Below, piece after piece: positions 51,719-63,627 of a stretch of DNA of 64,000 nucleotides. The notes under the pieces were generated by a model, which was not told the DNA's origin, made no database searches, and worked only from the letters and a program-made list of their open reading frames with translations. This DNA comes from Picochlorum sp. 'celeri' (taxonomy: Eukaryota > Chlorophyta > Trebouxiophyceae), in NCBI GenBank assembly GCA_010909725.1, contig JAACMV010000016.1, positions 659,501 through 723,500 of the forward strand. Reading direction: 5' to 3'. The first letter of the stretch is position 1; each line of letters opens with the position of its first letter. The translations under genes and the position numbers were made by a program.

Positions 51719-54245
51719 TCAGTCGACGGTCTCTTGACTCTCTGGAATGACACCCATTCTATACAAGAGGGGCACATCCTCCTCATCAGAGGACTCAGGC
51801 TTTTTAGCGCGTTCCTGAGATTCCTCCGTTTCATTGAATTGTATCATTTCATCTGGGACTGCTTGTCTTCTTTGTCTTTTTCCGGTGGCAGGACCATATA
51901 TGGATTCGTTTGGTGGGTGATCATCCAGTTTGGCATCCCAAGACCAAGCAGAAAGACGATTCAATTCTCTGGTTCGTCTTGCTTCTCGGCCCTTGTCTTT
52001 TCCAGGAGATGAGTGGGAAGGGTTTTCTCCGTGTCCCTTCGGATCATCTATCGCACGCCGCTCCTCCACGCCTTCTTTTTGCATTTCATCACCACTGCCG
52101 TCGTCGTCATCATCATCAGTCAATAAAATTGGTCTCATTTTGCTCACTGCTCTGTTCCTTCCTGCTTCCTCCTGGTCATCATTTAGTGAACCTCCACGCG
52201 AATCAGATGCTATAGAGATACAGGAGACGGAGCGAGGGGACTTTTCCTCCCTTAGATTGCTCTGCCTCTGAGTTTCACTTGGAGGGGGTTCTTCAAAGGC
52301 AGATTCACCCCGACCTCTTCTCCATAAGGGAAATGGAAATCCAATTCGCAGGTCGTATTTGTCTAAAATATCAAATAGTAAGTTGAGCTGGCCCAAGATA
52401 TGGGGTTCATCATTCTGAGTCTTTGATGGATTGTCCCACCGCCTTCGATCCCATGAATTCTCAGTGCATTGATCCCAAAGCTTGAAAGCTCTCTTCGCTG
52501 CCCTCTGATCAGCCATATTAGGAATCTGAACAACCTTTTTTCTTGTGTCCATTCGATATATTTTCCCCATTCTGGAGTCCTCGTCAAGCATTCCATCTCG
52601 AAGCCGAAATGTATGGTCTGACACAGCAGGAGCTATGATGTCTTCAGAGAGGCTTCTAGGATTTTGCCCCTGCCCGGTATCATCAGAATCACCATCTTCC
52701 TGAGTATTTTCATGTAATTCAGGACCATCTGCGCACGTTATGTATATTTTGAAGATCACCACTCAGAAAATAAAATGAAAAGGAACCTATGCAAGAAAAC
52801 ATACCAGACTCTGAGACAACAATTTCTTGGATTGGCAGGACATCATGTCTATCCGATCCTAAATAGAGACCCGGAGATCGAGCTTTTCTATGCGTTTCTC
52901 TCCTCCGCATCTTTATATCCCTTTCTTTGTCTTGCTGGACTGCAGGTATCTTTGCAGGCTTCCGAATCCCCACATTGCTGAGGTCATAGCGATCCACCTG
53001 ATTTGATGACTGTAATATGGGGGCTTTGTCTGCCTCTGTGCCTTCATTTTCACAGAGGATTTGATTCAGCCCAAAGTCATCAAGAATTTGCTGAGGTAGA
53101 CATTGTTCAGGTTCCTCATGCATGTCTCTTGGGGTATCCACATCCTTGTTGCTCAACAGCACATGGCCTGCAGGGATCTTCATATGTTCAAAGGACGATT
53201 GCCGTAAAACATCATCTTCCATCAAGAGATCACATGCAGCAGAAGAGGTTCCTTTCCAAGCAGTGTAAATCTCTAGCAGCACTTCTTGAGAAAGACCCTC
53301 AATTTTGAGATATGACAATCTCGGTAGACACTTTGGCAATGTTTTGATTGCATCTGTAAAATTTCCCTGCAGCTCGTCAGCGAATCCAGAAACAGTACCC
53401 AGTATGAGAGATTCCAAGGTTGAACGAGACCCTGTATGTAAGGCCACACCACAACCCAATTCTCCTTTCGACACATGATATTCCGCCAAGACCATGAGAA
53501 GACACCCAAGTACATGAGGAGTAATATCAATTGCTTCGATATTAAGGAATCGAAGCTTGGCTTGCCTCCATAGATGCACCAGGAATGCCATGTCTGGTGT
53601 AGCAAACTCTGTCGGATCACGAAAAATCCCAGTCGATAGATCCCTTCCTATCGAGCCATTGTGTGAGACGTCTAAATATTCTAAGTTCCAAAAGCAAGGA
53701 ACAGCGTCTACATTGCCCAGCACATTCAGATGCTCAATCCCTAACTGACAATTGTGCAACACCAAACACCTTAATCTCCACCAAGGTCCCCAGAACACAG
53801 CGTTTTGGATCATTTCTGAGAGTCCCATAACAGGTATTGGAATATCCCTCACATCAATGGTGTCCACAATGACCATGACGGGCGAATCCCGTGGTGGTGC
53901 AATGGTTGAAAATAGTGCTGCTACCTGGCCAGGTGAGCATTGGCATGACGAATCGAATCGAATGACCGCCCCTCCTGGAATATTTGACATGGTCTGACAA
54001 TTACCACTGTCCATCACAAGTTCCCCAGGTATCTCCTCCAACAGCCTCACATGCTCACAACACTCTGGCACTTCAAACTTGGTGCACTGGTCCTTGTACA
54101 GAGCCACAAGACTGTTATTCGCTGTGGTCCCCTTTCTACCCTCGTGGCACTTCTGCGATACCTCATCGATGTCTCTATGGACTACGACATTCTCCTGTTC
54201 TACATCCTCAATAGCAGCGAGGCACAAGTCTCCCAAAGGATCCAT
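51719..54245 (-). CDS. Leucine-rich-repeat protein, 2 exons
   Basis: Exon 1 54,245-52,805 and exon 2 52,728-51,719 (76-nt intron, GTATGT...GCGCAG, phase 1) make 816 residues. The N-terminal third to half contains irregular leucine-rich repeats, for example RLRCLVLHNCQLGIEHLNVL, FWNLEYLDVSHNGSIG, KLRFLNIEAIDI and RLSYLKIEGLSQEVL, close to the RNI/NLR-associated cysteine-free type. The C-terminal half is low-complexity and charged (DDDDDDGSGDEMQKEG, repeated Ser/Arg/Glu), likely disordered, with basic clusters (GKRQRRQAVP) compatible with a nuclear location. I cannot assign a specific family or partner. No membrane segment or signal peptide was seen. Confidence 0.7.
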
Positions 54246-54488
54246 GGCAACTTCGACCGATCACTCGGAAGAAGATCTTTGCACCCCACCAGTGGCAATA
54301 TATATTAATTACAGTTGTGTGTACCCTGGATCCATCGCATCCAGCCTCAGCCTTTCGAAACGCTCTCTCGAAAATTCAAAATTTGAGCGACTTTTTGTTT
54401 CTCTTGTTCCTAATCCTGCGAAAGAGAATAAATCCATTTACACAGTTTCATTGCAAAATAATTTTGAATAATAATAAAATCCATGGCG

Positions 54489-57400
54489 TTAATGGCGATG
54501 GAGCCGTTCAATTGCTTTGGAGACAATGCTTGTCGAGGTTGGGGCCAGTGGGGCGCCTTGAGTCTCTCTCTGTATTCGACGAATGCACATCATCACCTCT
54601 GCAGGATCATATCCCATCTGTGTCAACTGTCTGGAGGCATCTAGAAAAGGCGATTGATCTGCAGAGAGAGGTATCTCTGTTTTCTGGTCGGCTGGCCAAT
54701 GCTCTATGGATGTATGTGGAGTAGACCGAGCAACTGCTGCCTGGGAATTAACCTTGTGTCTGGCAAACTGGATGTTCTTCAGTCGAACAACAGCCGGAAG
54801 ATTCTCTGTCTTCTTAGTATCTAGGAGCGAATCTACAAGATCCTTTGGCTTGGAAATGAGAACATTGAGGGTACTGTTCTCTTGCTTGCCATCTGACAAG
54901 ACACACACTGCTACTCTCATTCCATCCTTTTCAATTTTCCTCACTTTCACAAGTCTGGATTCGATACTGAAGAGATCGCCTATATTGAGAGCATTGATGT
55001 CGCTAAGAGATCTGATTGGGCCACTTGATCCATCCATCTGGCTCTTTGTGCCCATGTTCTGTGTGGTGCCTGCACCATGGCACTCTACGGTGACAGGTTT
55101 TGATCGTTGTAGGGTTTCTTGAATGTCAGGCAGATGCATTTGAAGAGATTTCAAAAACATATTGCGCTCATTCTCAATCAGGAGCGTGGCCCTTTCTCCT
55201 TTCCTGCATAGAGATTCCAAGAATGGGAGACAGCACAGTGAATACCAGGCTCCTGGAGCATCTGGGCTTGAACAGCCTTTTCGTCCCTCCCCGATGGAGA
55301 CATTCGCAAGGGCATCCAGAAACATGATAGACTTCTTTGCCAACGTCCAACCAAAATCACCTGGCCTGAAACTTGTCAGGGAAAACTCTTGTTGCTTTTG
55401 TGAAAATGCTCGTGAAATGATGTCGCACAGTGATATATTTGAATGCAGACTTTCCACAACCTCTAGGGATGGAGGCCTTCCTAGGGCTCCAAGAGCACTG
55501 TTATATGATTCCGAAAGCGACTGGGATGTACTAGGCTTGAACAGCTCCAGCCCAGGGATTGAGGGCAAAATTTGGCTGTACAAGTACTCGGCTTCCAGCA
55601 ACACACCAGGCAAGATTGTTTGAGGAAATCTACTAGACACCATCCGAAGTGCTTCTCGAGATGCTGTCCTCCAAAATACTTCATAGAGAGAGCTAATCTG
55701 ATCCCGTGCCTCTCCATGAATCGGAACAAGACCAGGGTGTGACTTCAGAACAAATTGTAATAGGTGAAGGAGCTCATGTCTTGCTGGCAAGGAGTCTCCA
55801 TCACCTGCTTGAGAGAAAATGCTGATCCAGGTCGTCATCATCAAATTGAAACAGGACTTTAGCCGATGTATGGAACGCATTTCAGGCCTGGAAAATAGAG
55901 CGTACGCCAATCTCAAAGCATTCACAGCAAATTTCTCACTGCTCTGGTTGCGATGATTTGCCTTCAAAACATATCTTCTAATGTGTGTGGCTAGAATGTA
56001 CTGATATAAATCCACCGCATTCAAAGATTCACGTTCTTCCATTTTGACCTCGAAGATCGATGCGCTGACTTTGTCGTACAAAGCTGTATCAAAAGGAGTA
56101 ATCATTGTGTCCCCATTGCTCATCTCGATAATGCCTGATATGACAATCCATAATGGTTCAAGAAACTCCGCCTCTGGTCCTTCTGGATTTATGCGCAACT
56201 GATTTGCCAAATGCATAAACTCGCGTAGCGTCCCACATGCTCCCGATTCCAGCTCTTGTCGAATGTCACCCTCTGTGGAGAGCATGTCCAAGTCAGAGGT
56301 CCCATCTTCACGAGTAGAATTCACAGAGCATCGTTTCTGAATGGTCCAAAATCCCTCAACGGTCCATATTGCACATCGACGAAACAGCCTTCGGAGCTCT
56401 TTCCCAGCAGGCATCGAAGAGGACATCAATGGTGCCAAGGGATCCAGGAAATGAAGGATGGCCTGCATGACTGACCTCTGCCATTTCAATAAAGCCTTGT
56501 CAGCGTTGAAAGAAGTTTGGATAATTTCTCGACGCCTTTCCTCCAGACACTCATCTAGAAGCAATAAGATACCAGGAAGTCGGTGGCGTAAATGGCCATT
56601 CATCACAGACTCTCCAAAATGTCTCAACAAAGCTCCCCGGCGATTGCCCTTTGCATCGGACCGAAAGTCAAAGGTGCCATCAGAAAGAGAGGGAAGTATC
56701 CCAGACGTATGGCGAGCCAAAATTGTCGTCAAATACCACGAACATTCGTGCCGTCCGAAATCCAGCACGGAGAGTAACCACATCCTGAGAATACTAGGCA
56801 GATTCATTTCATTCTTGAGCACATCAGGAGCATTTTCCAGTGTATGCGCCAGAAGATATAAGGAAAAATTTCGATAACGCAAATTTGCATACTTCCAATA
56901 CTGCGAAAAAGAATACGGCTCTGTAGCTTTAGATTCTATGGCTGACCAGGAGACTGTATTTGATTGGATTTGCAGTGCGTAACACCTAGCCAAGACTTCC
57001 ACTTTTTCACTTCCCAATCCTTCTGTCCTGCATTTCTCAGTGAAGATATTTGGACGCGACCTTCCCCATAAATGGTAGTCCTTCTGCACAAGGCACTCTA
57101 AGCGAGGGACAACCTCTGATCCAAGATAATGGACCAGATTTTCTCTATCCCTGATAACCATATTTCTCTCCTCAGCAGTCATTCCTACATTTTCACTCAT
57201 GCAAGTTTCACGCCCAATTTCTATCATCTGCAATGTAAAATAATCCATCGATGAATTTAAATGTCCGCAATATAAGCAGCTATATTAAAACACGCACCGT
57301 GCAGAGAAGGGTGAAACCACTGCGAATGATAACTTTTGGAAAGGTCTGGTTCACATTGAACAGCATATCTGTCAGCCGCTCTGTGAGTATGTGGTGTGAT

Positions 57401-59862
57401 TTAGTTCCAAGATATGTGCAAAGTTCAGTAGCCCTGTCAATTCCAAGGAGTAAGACTTCGTGCAAGGAGGCATACATGACTGACAAATCAGTGAAGACAT
57501 CAACAAGTTTCTTTCCTCTCATGCGGTCATCGTACGTCCATCCACTTATAGAGCAGTCATCTACAGGCATGACTTTGTTCTCTACAATGGCATCTAGTAA
57601 AGGCAATGCTGTCCTCATATCATTCGCGATTGATCCTAACGTGTCTCCTATGTTTTGCAGCGCAACTGGACTGCAGAGTCTCCTCTTCTCAAGTATTGCT
57701 ACGAGTTCCAGTCTCCCTCTTAAGAGTAGGGCTTTTGTATGTGGACTACTAGATTCAAAATCCACGAAAGGCTCTGATCCCAACAGCCGCTTTTCAATCC
57801 TCCAGGTAACGTCGTCTTCTGGCAGAATTCTTGACAGATATGTCAGCAGTTCAACTGCTCTCCTCACACCACCTACACTTGTCAGAGTCCCTGGATACTT
57901 TCGGTCTTCTTCAATGTCATCGCGGCAGTATTTTACCGTCACATCCTCAGTCACCAATGACTCGGCTGACCTGAGCACCTTCTGGAGCATGCTCTGAGTG
58001 CATTCGTACTGCACATGGCCAAACAAATGGTGTGGTAAAAACGGAGATTAGGAAGACTGACCAAGGGCATCAAGCAATGTAGGCAAACGTACCATCTTTT
58101 CATACATATCGCGGTCTGATGACGTATCTATCAACTGCATATGTGACTGGGAGACGTCTGGATGAAACTTGTAGAATGTCTTCACAGCATCAATAGTTGA
58201 CATTGCCCTCAGGCACAAGGAATTCCACACAAACTCATCCGCATACGTGAGTTTAGTGGTCTCATTGGCTTTCAACGGTATTAATTGATTACTAAAGTCA
58301 CCGTATTGTTGCGGTCTTTCAGGCTGTGGCGTCGGACTAGATGCCCTGCAGCCTGCATGCGAAACTGAGTTTATCTTGTTTGCTATTGGACTGACATTCT
58401 CCTCCTCAAGCTCAGCACTGCAGCAGGCATCTTCTTCTCCTTCCAGATTGCCTGTTTCTTCTTCTTGTTCTAAATTATATCTTGTCGGAGATACATGAGA
58501 GGGATCAGAGCGCTGTCTGGAATTCTTTGTTGTAGATGCACCCCTTGGCCGTTTCGGTGGAAGCAAGTTTTCCCCAACTCTGGGCGCTCTTTGGCGCTTC
58601 CTAGGACCAGAACCCACCGCCGTCACTGTATTAATGTGTCTAGTCAAAGGTTTATTCGAGTAAAGAGCCGAGGCAGGAATATCGTCATGTTCTCCTACCG
58701 GCAACCTGATTCCCATGGTCTCTGACACCCTTGGTTGTGATTTGTTGTCCTCCTCTTCCTCCTCATCAATGTCCTTCAAATCGTCATCTAGAATACACAA
58801 GAATTTCGAAGTTTTCGTAGGCTCCTTGTCAGGATCACTGAAGCCCGCAGTTAATCGGCTGAACATTGAAGCCTGTGCAGGAGTTCCCAGATCACGTACT
58901 ATTTCTGTGATTTCCTTTTCTAGTCGTGGTTTTGAAGCAATCTCCAACGCCTTCCTTCGAGTCCTCTCTCCTTTAAATTGGAGCGGGAGCTCAGCTTGTC
59001 GAAGGATACGCCTTCTATTACTAGGTAAATCCTCTCCACCCTGAGCAGGCTGTTCTTCTGCAGCAATGCTACGAGACACAGGCACCTTGTTCTTCCTCCT
59101 TCTCCGCTCCCGACCCAGCAATTGATCTATTGGCGCAGCTGATGCCTGATCGCTAAGATGAGTCAGCACTAGATAATGAGCAACCGACTTATACCCCTGC
59201 TCTTTGGCCTCATGAGACAGCTGATTTGTTGGAAACCAGCCCCTCTTTATCCTCATGCAGTTTGCTCCAGAGCAGTTGCATATATCCCTACATGCAGGAC
59301 ACACCCAATCCTTTCTGCCCCGAACTTCGTCAATATTCTCTCCGATACGAAGCCAAAGACAAGATCCACACCAATATCCCCGAGCAGGCCCTCCATAGTA
59401 ATTGTTCACCCCATCACACACAGAGCACACTGTCTTTGGCTCTGTACTCCGCTGCCGACAAAAATGGCAAGACTTACAACCATACGGACAAGGTTTAGGA
59501 TGCACCTTGGCACAGAGTTTATTCGCTCTTGGCTTACTGTATGGCCGCGATGGAACAAACTGATACAACCTCTTCAAATGCTCTACAGAGTAGGACTCCC
59601 TCTGTGACATGGGCTGCTTCTCCTGTTCCTCCCGAAGAGACGACAGCAACGGTCCAATCTTGGTCGACTGCTTCACATCATCCCAATCGACGTCATGCGC
59701 AGTATCAGACCCGTCGTCGCTGTCTTCTAGAGAGATGATGTCTGGACTTGTCACCTCCACAACCTCCACGCCTTGCTCTTCCACCGGAGCGTCCCCATGA
59801 GTCTCTACATCTTCACGTCTGTCTCTAATTCTTTCAAAAAACTCCAAAAAGGGCTGAGACAT
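54489..59862 (-). CDS. CDCA7-type zinc finger (zf-4CXXC_R1) fused to a giant helical protein, 3 exons
   Basis: Exons 59,862-58,093, 58,008-57,298 and 57,227-54,489 join in phase 0 (introns 84 and 70 nt) into 1,739 residues. Residues 38-50 hold a SUMO-interaction-like core (DIISLEDSDD). Residues 120-232 form a CDCA7-type zinc finger: CPYGCKSCHFCRQ, CSVCDG, YWCGSCLWLRIGE, WVCPACRDICNCSGANC and PTNQLSHEAKEQGYKSVAHYL. A disordered basic/acidic linker (about 240-540) follows. The remaining 1,150 residues are mainly helical and unknown to me; the C terminus has a beta-rich stretch (MRVAVCVLSDGKQENSTLNV, OB-like at best) and a UBA-like end (QLTQMGYDPAEVMMCIRRI). CDCA7 works with the remodeler HELLS in heterochromatin and DNA methylation, recognising hemimethylated DNA through this finger. 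A nuclear chromatin or replication-linked role is inferred; weak hints of an Mms22-like scaffold are not enough to claim. Confidence 0.75.
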
Positions 59863-60166
59863 GGCGTATCTTCTGAATTACCGAAACACATCCAATCTCC
59901 ACGTGACTCTTGTGGCATAACTCGCCATTCCCATGTATTCTTGTTAACTAAAAATATCATAAAAGTAGTATTCAAGTGCCTGTGGGATGCATCTGTGAGG
60001 AATCAATTCTGCAAAGCTCAACCAGGATTTGAATTACAGGTGCGCCAGGGCGCCTCCGAGGAGTCCTCGATCGAGCCATGGCCATGGCCATGGCCATGCA
60101 CGGCCATCATCAAGATGCATCATCCCTCCGCTTTTGGATACGAATTTATATAGTAAATTTGAATCA
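59863..60166. promoter_or_regulatory. Divergent intergenic region with GGCCAT repeats
   Basis: 304 bp between the CDCA7-type fusion gene and the VPS62-like gene. Contains a short run of CATGGC/GGCCAT repeats at 60,076-60,101. Both promoters presumably lie here. Confidence 0.45.
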
Positions 60167-61159
60167 ATGCGCATCTCGAGGAAGGATTTGTCGGATATTG
60201 TGTCAGCCTGGTGTCCTGTATTTTACTTGAATCACTCGGATGTGTATGGGCCTTGTTCTTTTGATTTCTTCATTGAGAATAGCAAACTAGTACACCGAAC
60301 AGACTCTAATGAAGACATAGTCTTGGTAGAAAGGGGTTTATTGCGCTCAGAGGTACTCGCTGAGCACAGCAACAGTGCAAGACCTGACAGGTTGTGGTTG
60401 GCTCTTTGTGAGAGTGCTCGGCGGGGACAGCCGGGCCATATCGACGATGTTCCTGTGTATGCGCATGTCAAAGCTATTAGAAAATACACGGAAGGAGCAA
60501 CAGAGGAATGCTATGAGGCTTTGGAGATTACATACATCACCATGTTTGCACACAATGGTCCCTATCATGTGCTTGGGGCCAGGGTTGGAGCACACGATGG
60601 GGATATCGAGCATATCACGGTTCGGATAGATCCTCATGATTATAGTCTGATTGGTGTGTGGTATAATGCTCACCGAAACCATGATGGTAGTTGGGTGTAT
60701 GCGGACAGAGTAGAGATGGATGGTGATTGTCAAAGAATTGTGAGTTACATTGCCAGGCATGGGCACGGGCATTACCCAGAGCCCAGAACAATATATAGGC
60801 ATTTTTTCCTAGGAAATGATGTGATGAAGCGCGAGAAGCGCTGGGACCCGAGGAGGGTCATCCTGTTGCCTACATGGAAGGATGTGGGACATGAAACAGT
60901 CGAGCTTTGCATGGCTGCATCACGAGGTTGCCAAGCACGCACGAAACTCCCATATTGTGCTCCATTGTCCCATCATAGACCTAGTATTGTGGACACAGAT
61001 CCTTGTGCATGGCTGCGGTTCAAAGGTTTCTATGGGGAAGGAAATGGAGCAGCAGCCCCTGTGATGCAATGTTGGTTCCTCAATGCCGAACCACCATGCA
61101 GTAGGCACCCACTTCTGCGCTTGTTTTGTCACTTTTGGCCCGAGACTGCTTCCATCTAA
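60167..61159 (+). CDS. VPS62/DUF946-family protein
   Basis: 330 residues from the ATG at 60,167 (MRISRKDLSDIV); the frame is open upstream but without ATG. Conserved features of the VPS62/DUF946 family are visible: an N-terminal WCPVFYLNHSDVYGPCSFDF, ITYITMFAHNGPY, GAHDGDIEHITVRID (the GDWEHVT-type core), the short GVWYNAHRNHDGSWV and the aromatic/His strand YIARHGHGHYPEP. Yeast Vps62 was tied to vacuolar protein sorting; plant members are numerous and of unknown function. No signal peptide or membrane segment is evident, so cytosolic or peripheral membrane is likely. Convergent with the ceramide synthase gene, 12 bp between stops. Confidence 0.8.
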   Translation: MRISRKDLSDIVSAWCPVFYLNHSDVYGPCSFDFFIENSKLVHRTDSNEDIVLVERGLLRSEVLAEHSNSARPDRLWLALCESARRGQPGHIDDVPVYAHVKAIRKYTEGATEECYEALEITYITMFAHNGPYHVLGARVGAHDGDIEHITVRIDPHDYSLIGVWYNAHRNHDGSWVYADRVEMDGDCQRIVSYIARHGHGHYPEPRTIYRHFFLGNDVMKREKRWDPRRVILLPTWKDVGHETVELCMAASRGCQARTKLPYCAPLSHHRPSIVDTDPCAWLRFKGFYGEGNGAAAPVMQCWFLNAEPPCSRHPLLRLFCHFWPETASI

Positions 61160-61171
61160 TCCAATACTGTA

Positions 61172-62309
61172 TCATTCTTCTTTCTTGGCGCCCTCATCAT
61201 CTTCCTCCCGAATGTCATCAAGCTTACCTCCAGGTGTCAGCGATTTCACAATAATCCGCATGATGAGGTAGGACCAGTATATGTGCAAGAGGTACAGGAA
61301 AATGAGCAATCCATTCAGAATGGATACATGTGGCTCGATATCGACGCCACCAACTTGCTTTGCTCTCTCATGCGTGTCTGTCAATGTAGAGCGAATAACA
61401 ATGAAACCAAATGCATAGATTCGGGTGGCAAACCAGCTAAGTGCAAACATGATGAACCAAGATACACTCATCCACTCTGGAGCTTTGGCATATCTTGCCA
61501 TTTTAGCTGCTTCTAAGAAGATGTCATTCATCTCATGACAGGCAAGGACGAGCACTCCAATGTGCAACAGACTGCATGCATCATTCGTGATTATAGCAAC
61601 GGTTCTCTTGAACGCGATACGATTGTCATACATATAATAATACGTACTGGAGATAGTATGAGTACCCAATCAGGATGACGGTGGCCACATGATGGGCAAA
61701 CAACTGCCACCTGTCATGCCTCTTTGTTTCCCACAGAAATATCATGGGAATGGCCTGTGAGTAAAACGCAAGCTCGAATCTGTAAATAAATCTCTCACCA
61801 GGACTAACTATCTGGCCCATACAAGGCAGGTCAAAGCATTCCGAATAGCATAGTTTGAGATTCCAGAACCAAGCCTTTGGGAGTGCCACATACAGGATAA
61901 CAACCGAGAAGGCAATCTGTACCCCGCACTTGTATGCCGACTCTTTGAACTTCTCATATCTGTCCAATGTATCTTTTGAGAGATTCTTCAGGTCTGATGG
62001 AATCCTGAGAGCGAAGCAAGCCAACCACTGCATGGAAAAGGTCGCATGTCGAGTCAACTGACGGAGGACAAGAATTCGGGATTCTCAACGTACATGATAG
62101 ACTGTCTTATCCAGTATATATCTCACAATAGGGAACAGAATGGCAATTATGGTCGCAATCACGTAGTCCATGGCCTTTTCCTGAGGCAGACTAGGGAAGT
62201 AGTCTGTTAATGCTTGCACTGGCCAATCTACGAGCGTATTCATCTTGGTTGCAAAAAAGTCTGATAAAAAATACCATCTGCTTCTTGGGAATTGAAGCCT
62301 TTCATCCAT
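61172..62309 (-). CDS. LAG1: Ceramide synthase (LAG1/TLC family), 3 exons
   Basis: Exons 62,309-62,094, 62,057-61,648 and 61,571-61,172 give 341 residues; introns are 36 and 76 nt with GTACGT donors. The protein has several membrane segments (DYVIATIIAILFPIVRYIL, QIAFSVVILYVALPKAW, and others) and the TLC domain with Lag1 motif: RHDRWQLFAHHVATVILIGYS (shortened, HH at its centre), then, across the second junction, YYLHLLHIGVLVLACHE and NDIFLEAAKMARY, which carry the conserved His pair and acidic residues needed for acyl transfer. It acylates sphingoid bases from acyl-CoA in the ER. The acidic C terminus (DDIREEDDEGAKKEE) resembles the regulatory tail found in many members. First intron of 36 nt is very short; the frame fits only with it removed. 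Confidence 0.85.
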
Positions 62310-62633
62310 TCACGATTGACTGAGTGGCAGCAGCAATCATCAAGAGCAGTCTTTTCTTTTTTCAACCTTTTTTGATGGTGGATCATCGATGAGATATATG
62401 GCGAACCTACACAGGATGGATGGATATCTATGATACCAATTGATCATGATCTCTTTGTCGTTTCAATGCTATATCGCAGGATGTAGAAGCACATGTCACG
62501 ATAGTATCTCGATTACATTGTACACCATACTATGCATATAAAATGACGATGCAATCGTACGAGTAAGAGAAAAATAGGCACCATCACCATGCGTCAAGAT
62601 GACGATGATGTCGAATATATCATGAGAAAGAAA
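62310..62633. other. Intergenic region, no gene recognised
   Basis: Sequence between the peroxiredoxin stop and the ceramide synthase start on the same strand; presumably the terminator of one and promoter of the other. Nothing else seen. Confidence 0.4.
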
Positions 62634-63627
62634 TTAGATGGCAGAGAAGTACTCCTTAGAACCCTCTGGGTCTGGCTTCATGGTCTTCTCTCCTGGCTTC
62701 CATCCTGCTGGGCAAACCTCATCTGGGTTGTCCTGGACATACTGGAGAGCCTGGAGCACACGGAGGGTCTCATCGACATTTCTTCCGAATGCCAAGTTGT
62801 TGATGGTGGAGTGCTGGATGACTCCCTCCTTGTCGATGATGAAGAGTCCACGAAGAGCAACTCCATCCTCGGACAAGACTCCATAAGCCTCTGAGATTTC
62901 TCTCTTGAGATCAGAGACCAATGGATAGGCGAGGTCTCCGAGTCCTCCCTCATTACGTGGGGTCTGCACCCAGGCAAGATGAGAGAACTGAGAGTCGACA
63001 GAGACACCGAGAACCTCTGTGTTCAGGTTCTTGAACTCTTCGTATCTGTCAGAGAAGGCTGTAATCTCAGTTGGGCACACAAAAGTAAAGTCCAATGGGT
63101 AGAAGAAGAGGACGATATACTTTCCCTTGTACTTGTCGAGGGAAACATCGATGAACTCCTGGTCATACACAGCAGTGGTGCTGAAATCTGGAGCGGCATT
63201 TCCCACAAGAGGAGCCTGCACATGGAATTGAGCTCAGAGTCAGCACACAGAGGTCGGATCTCAGCCACACCATTACAATGTCCCATAGAGACACATCCAA
63301 ATGCATCCCACTATGATCCATATGAAATAATCAAGCACATTTCATTCCCCATGCGGAATATCGGGCTGCAGAACGAGTTCCTACTACGATTCTGTGGCGA
63401 TCAGACGTCTCACAGAGCGCCACCGATCTCGACGTATACACCATCATTGTGGGCAGATCTCCGCCACATTGCGAATCAAACATGATTTATCAACGTACCA
63501 CGGCCTTGCAAGTAGTATCCACGGACACACGGCGAGACACACCAGCAACCTTGAGGGCAGCAGCTGGGCGTCCAGCACGAACAGCAGTGGAAGATGGCAC
63601 AGATGCCACGCGCATTGTCTTCATCAT
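62634..63627 (-). CDS. BAS1: Plastid 2-Cys peroxiredoxin, 2 exons
   Basis: Exon 1 63,627-63,499 and exon 2 63,215-62,634 (283-nt intron GTACGT...TGCAG, phase 0) give 236 residues. Exon 1 encodes a chloroplast transit peptide (basic, Ala/Val/Ser-rich, 43 residues). The mature enzyme has the peroxidatic Cys in [10 protein letters not shown] (about C90), the resolving Cys in [13 protein letters not shown] (about C211), and both the GGLG loop and a C-terminal YF motif (EYFSAI), the pair associated with sensitivity to overoxidation. It reduces hydrogen and alkyl peroxides in the stroma, fed by thioredoxins or NTRC. First of three in-frame ATG codons was used. It adds to MDHAR as a second antioxidant gene in the window, 11 kb away. 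Confidence 0.92.
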
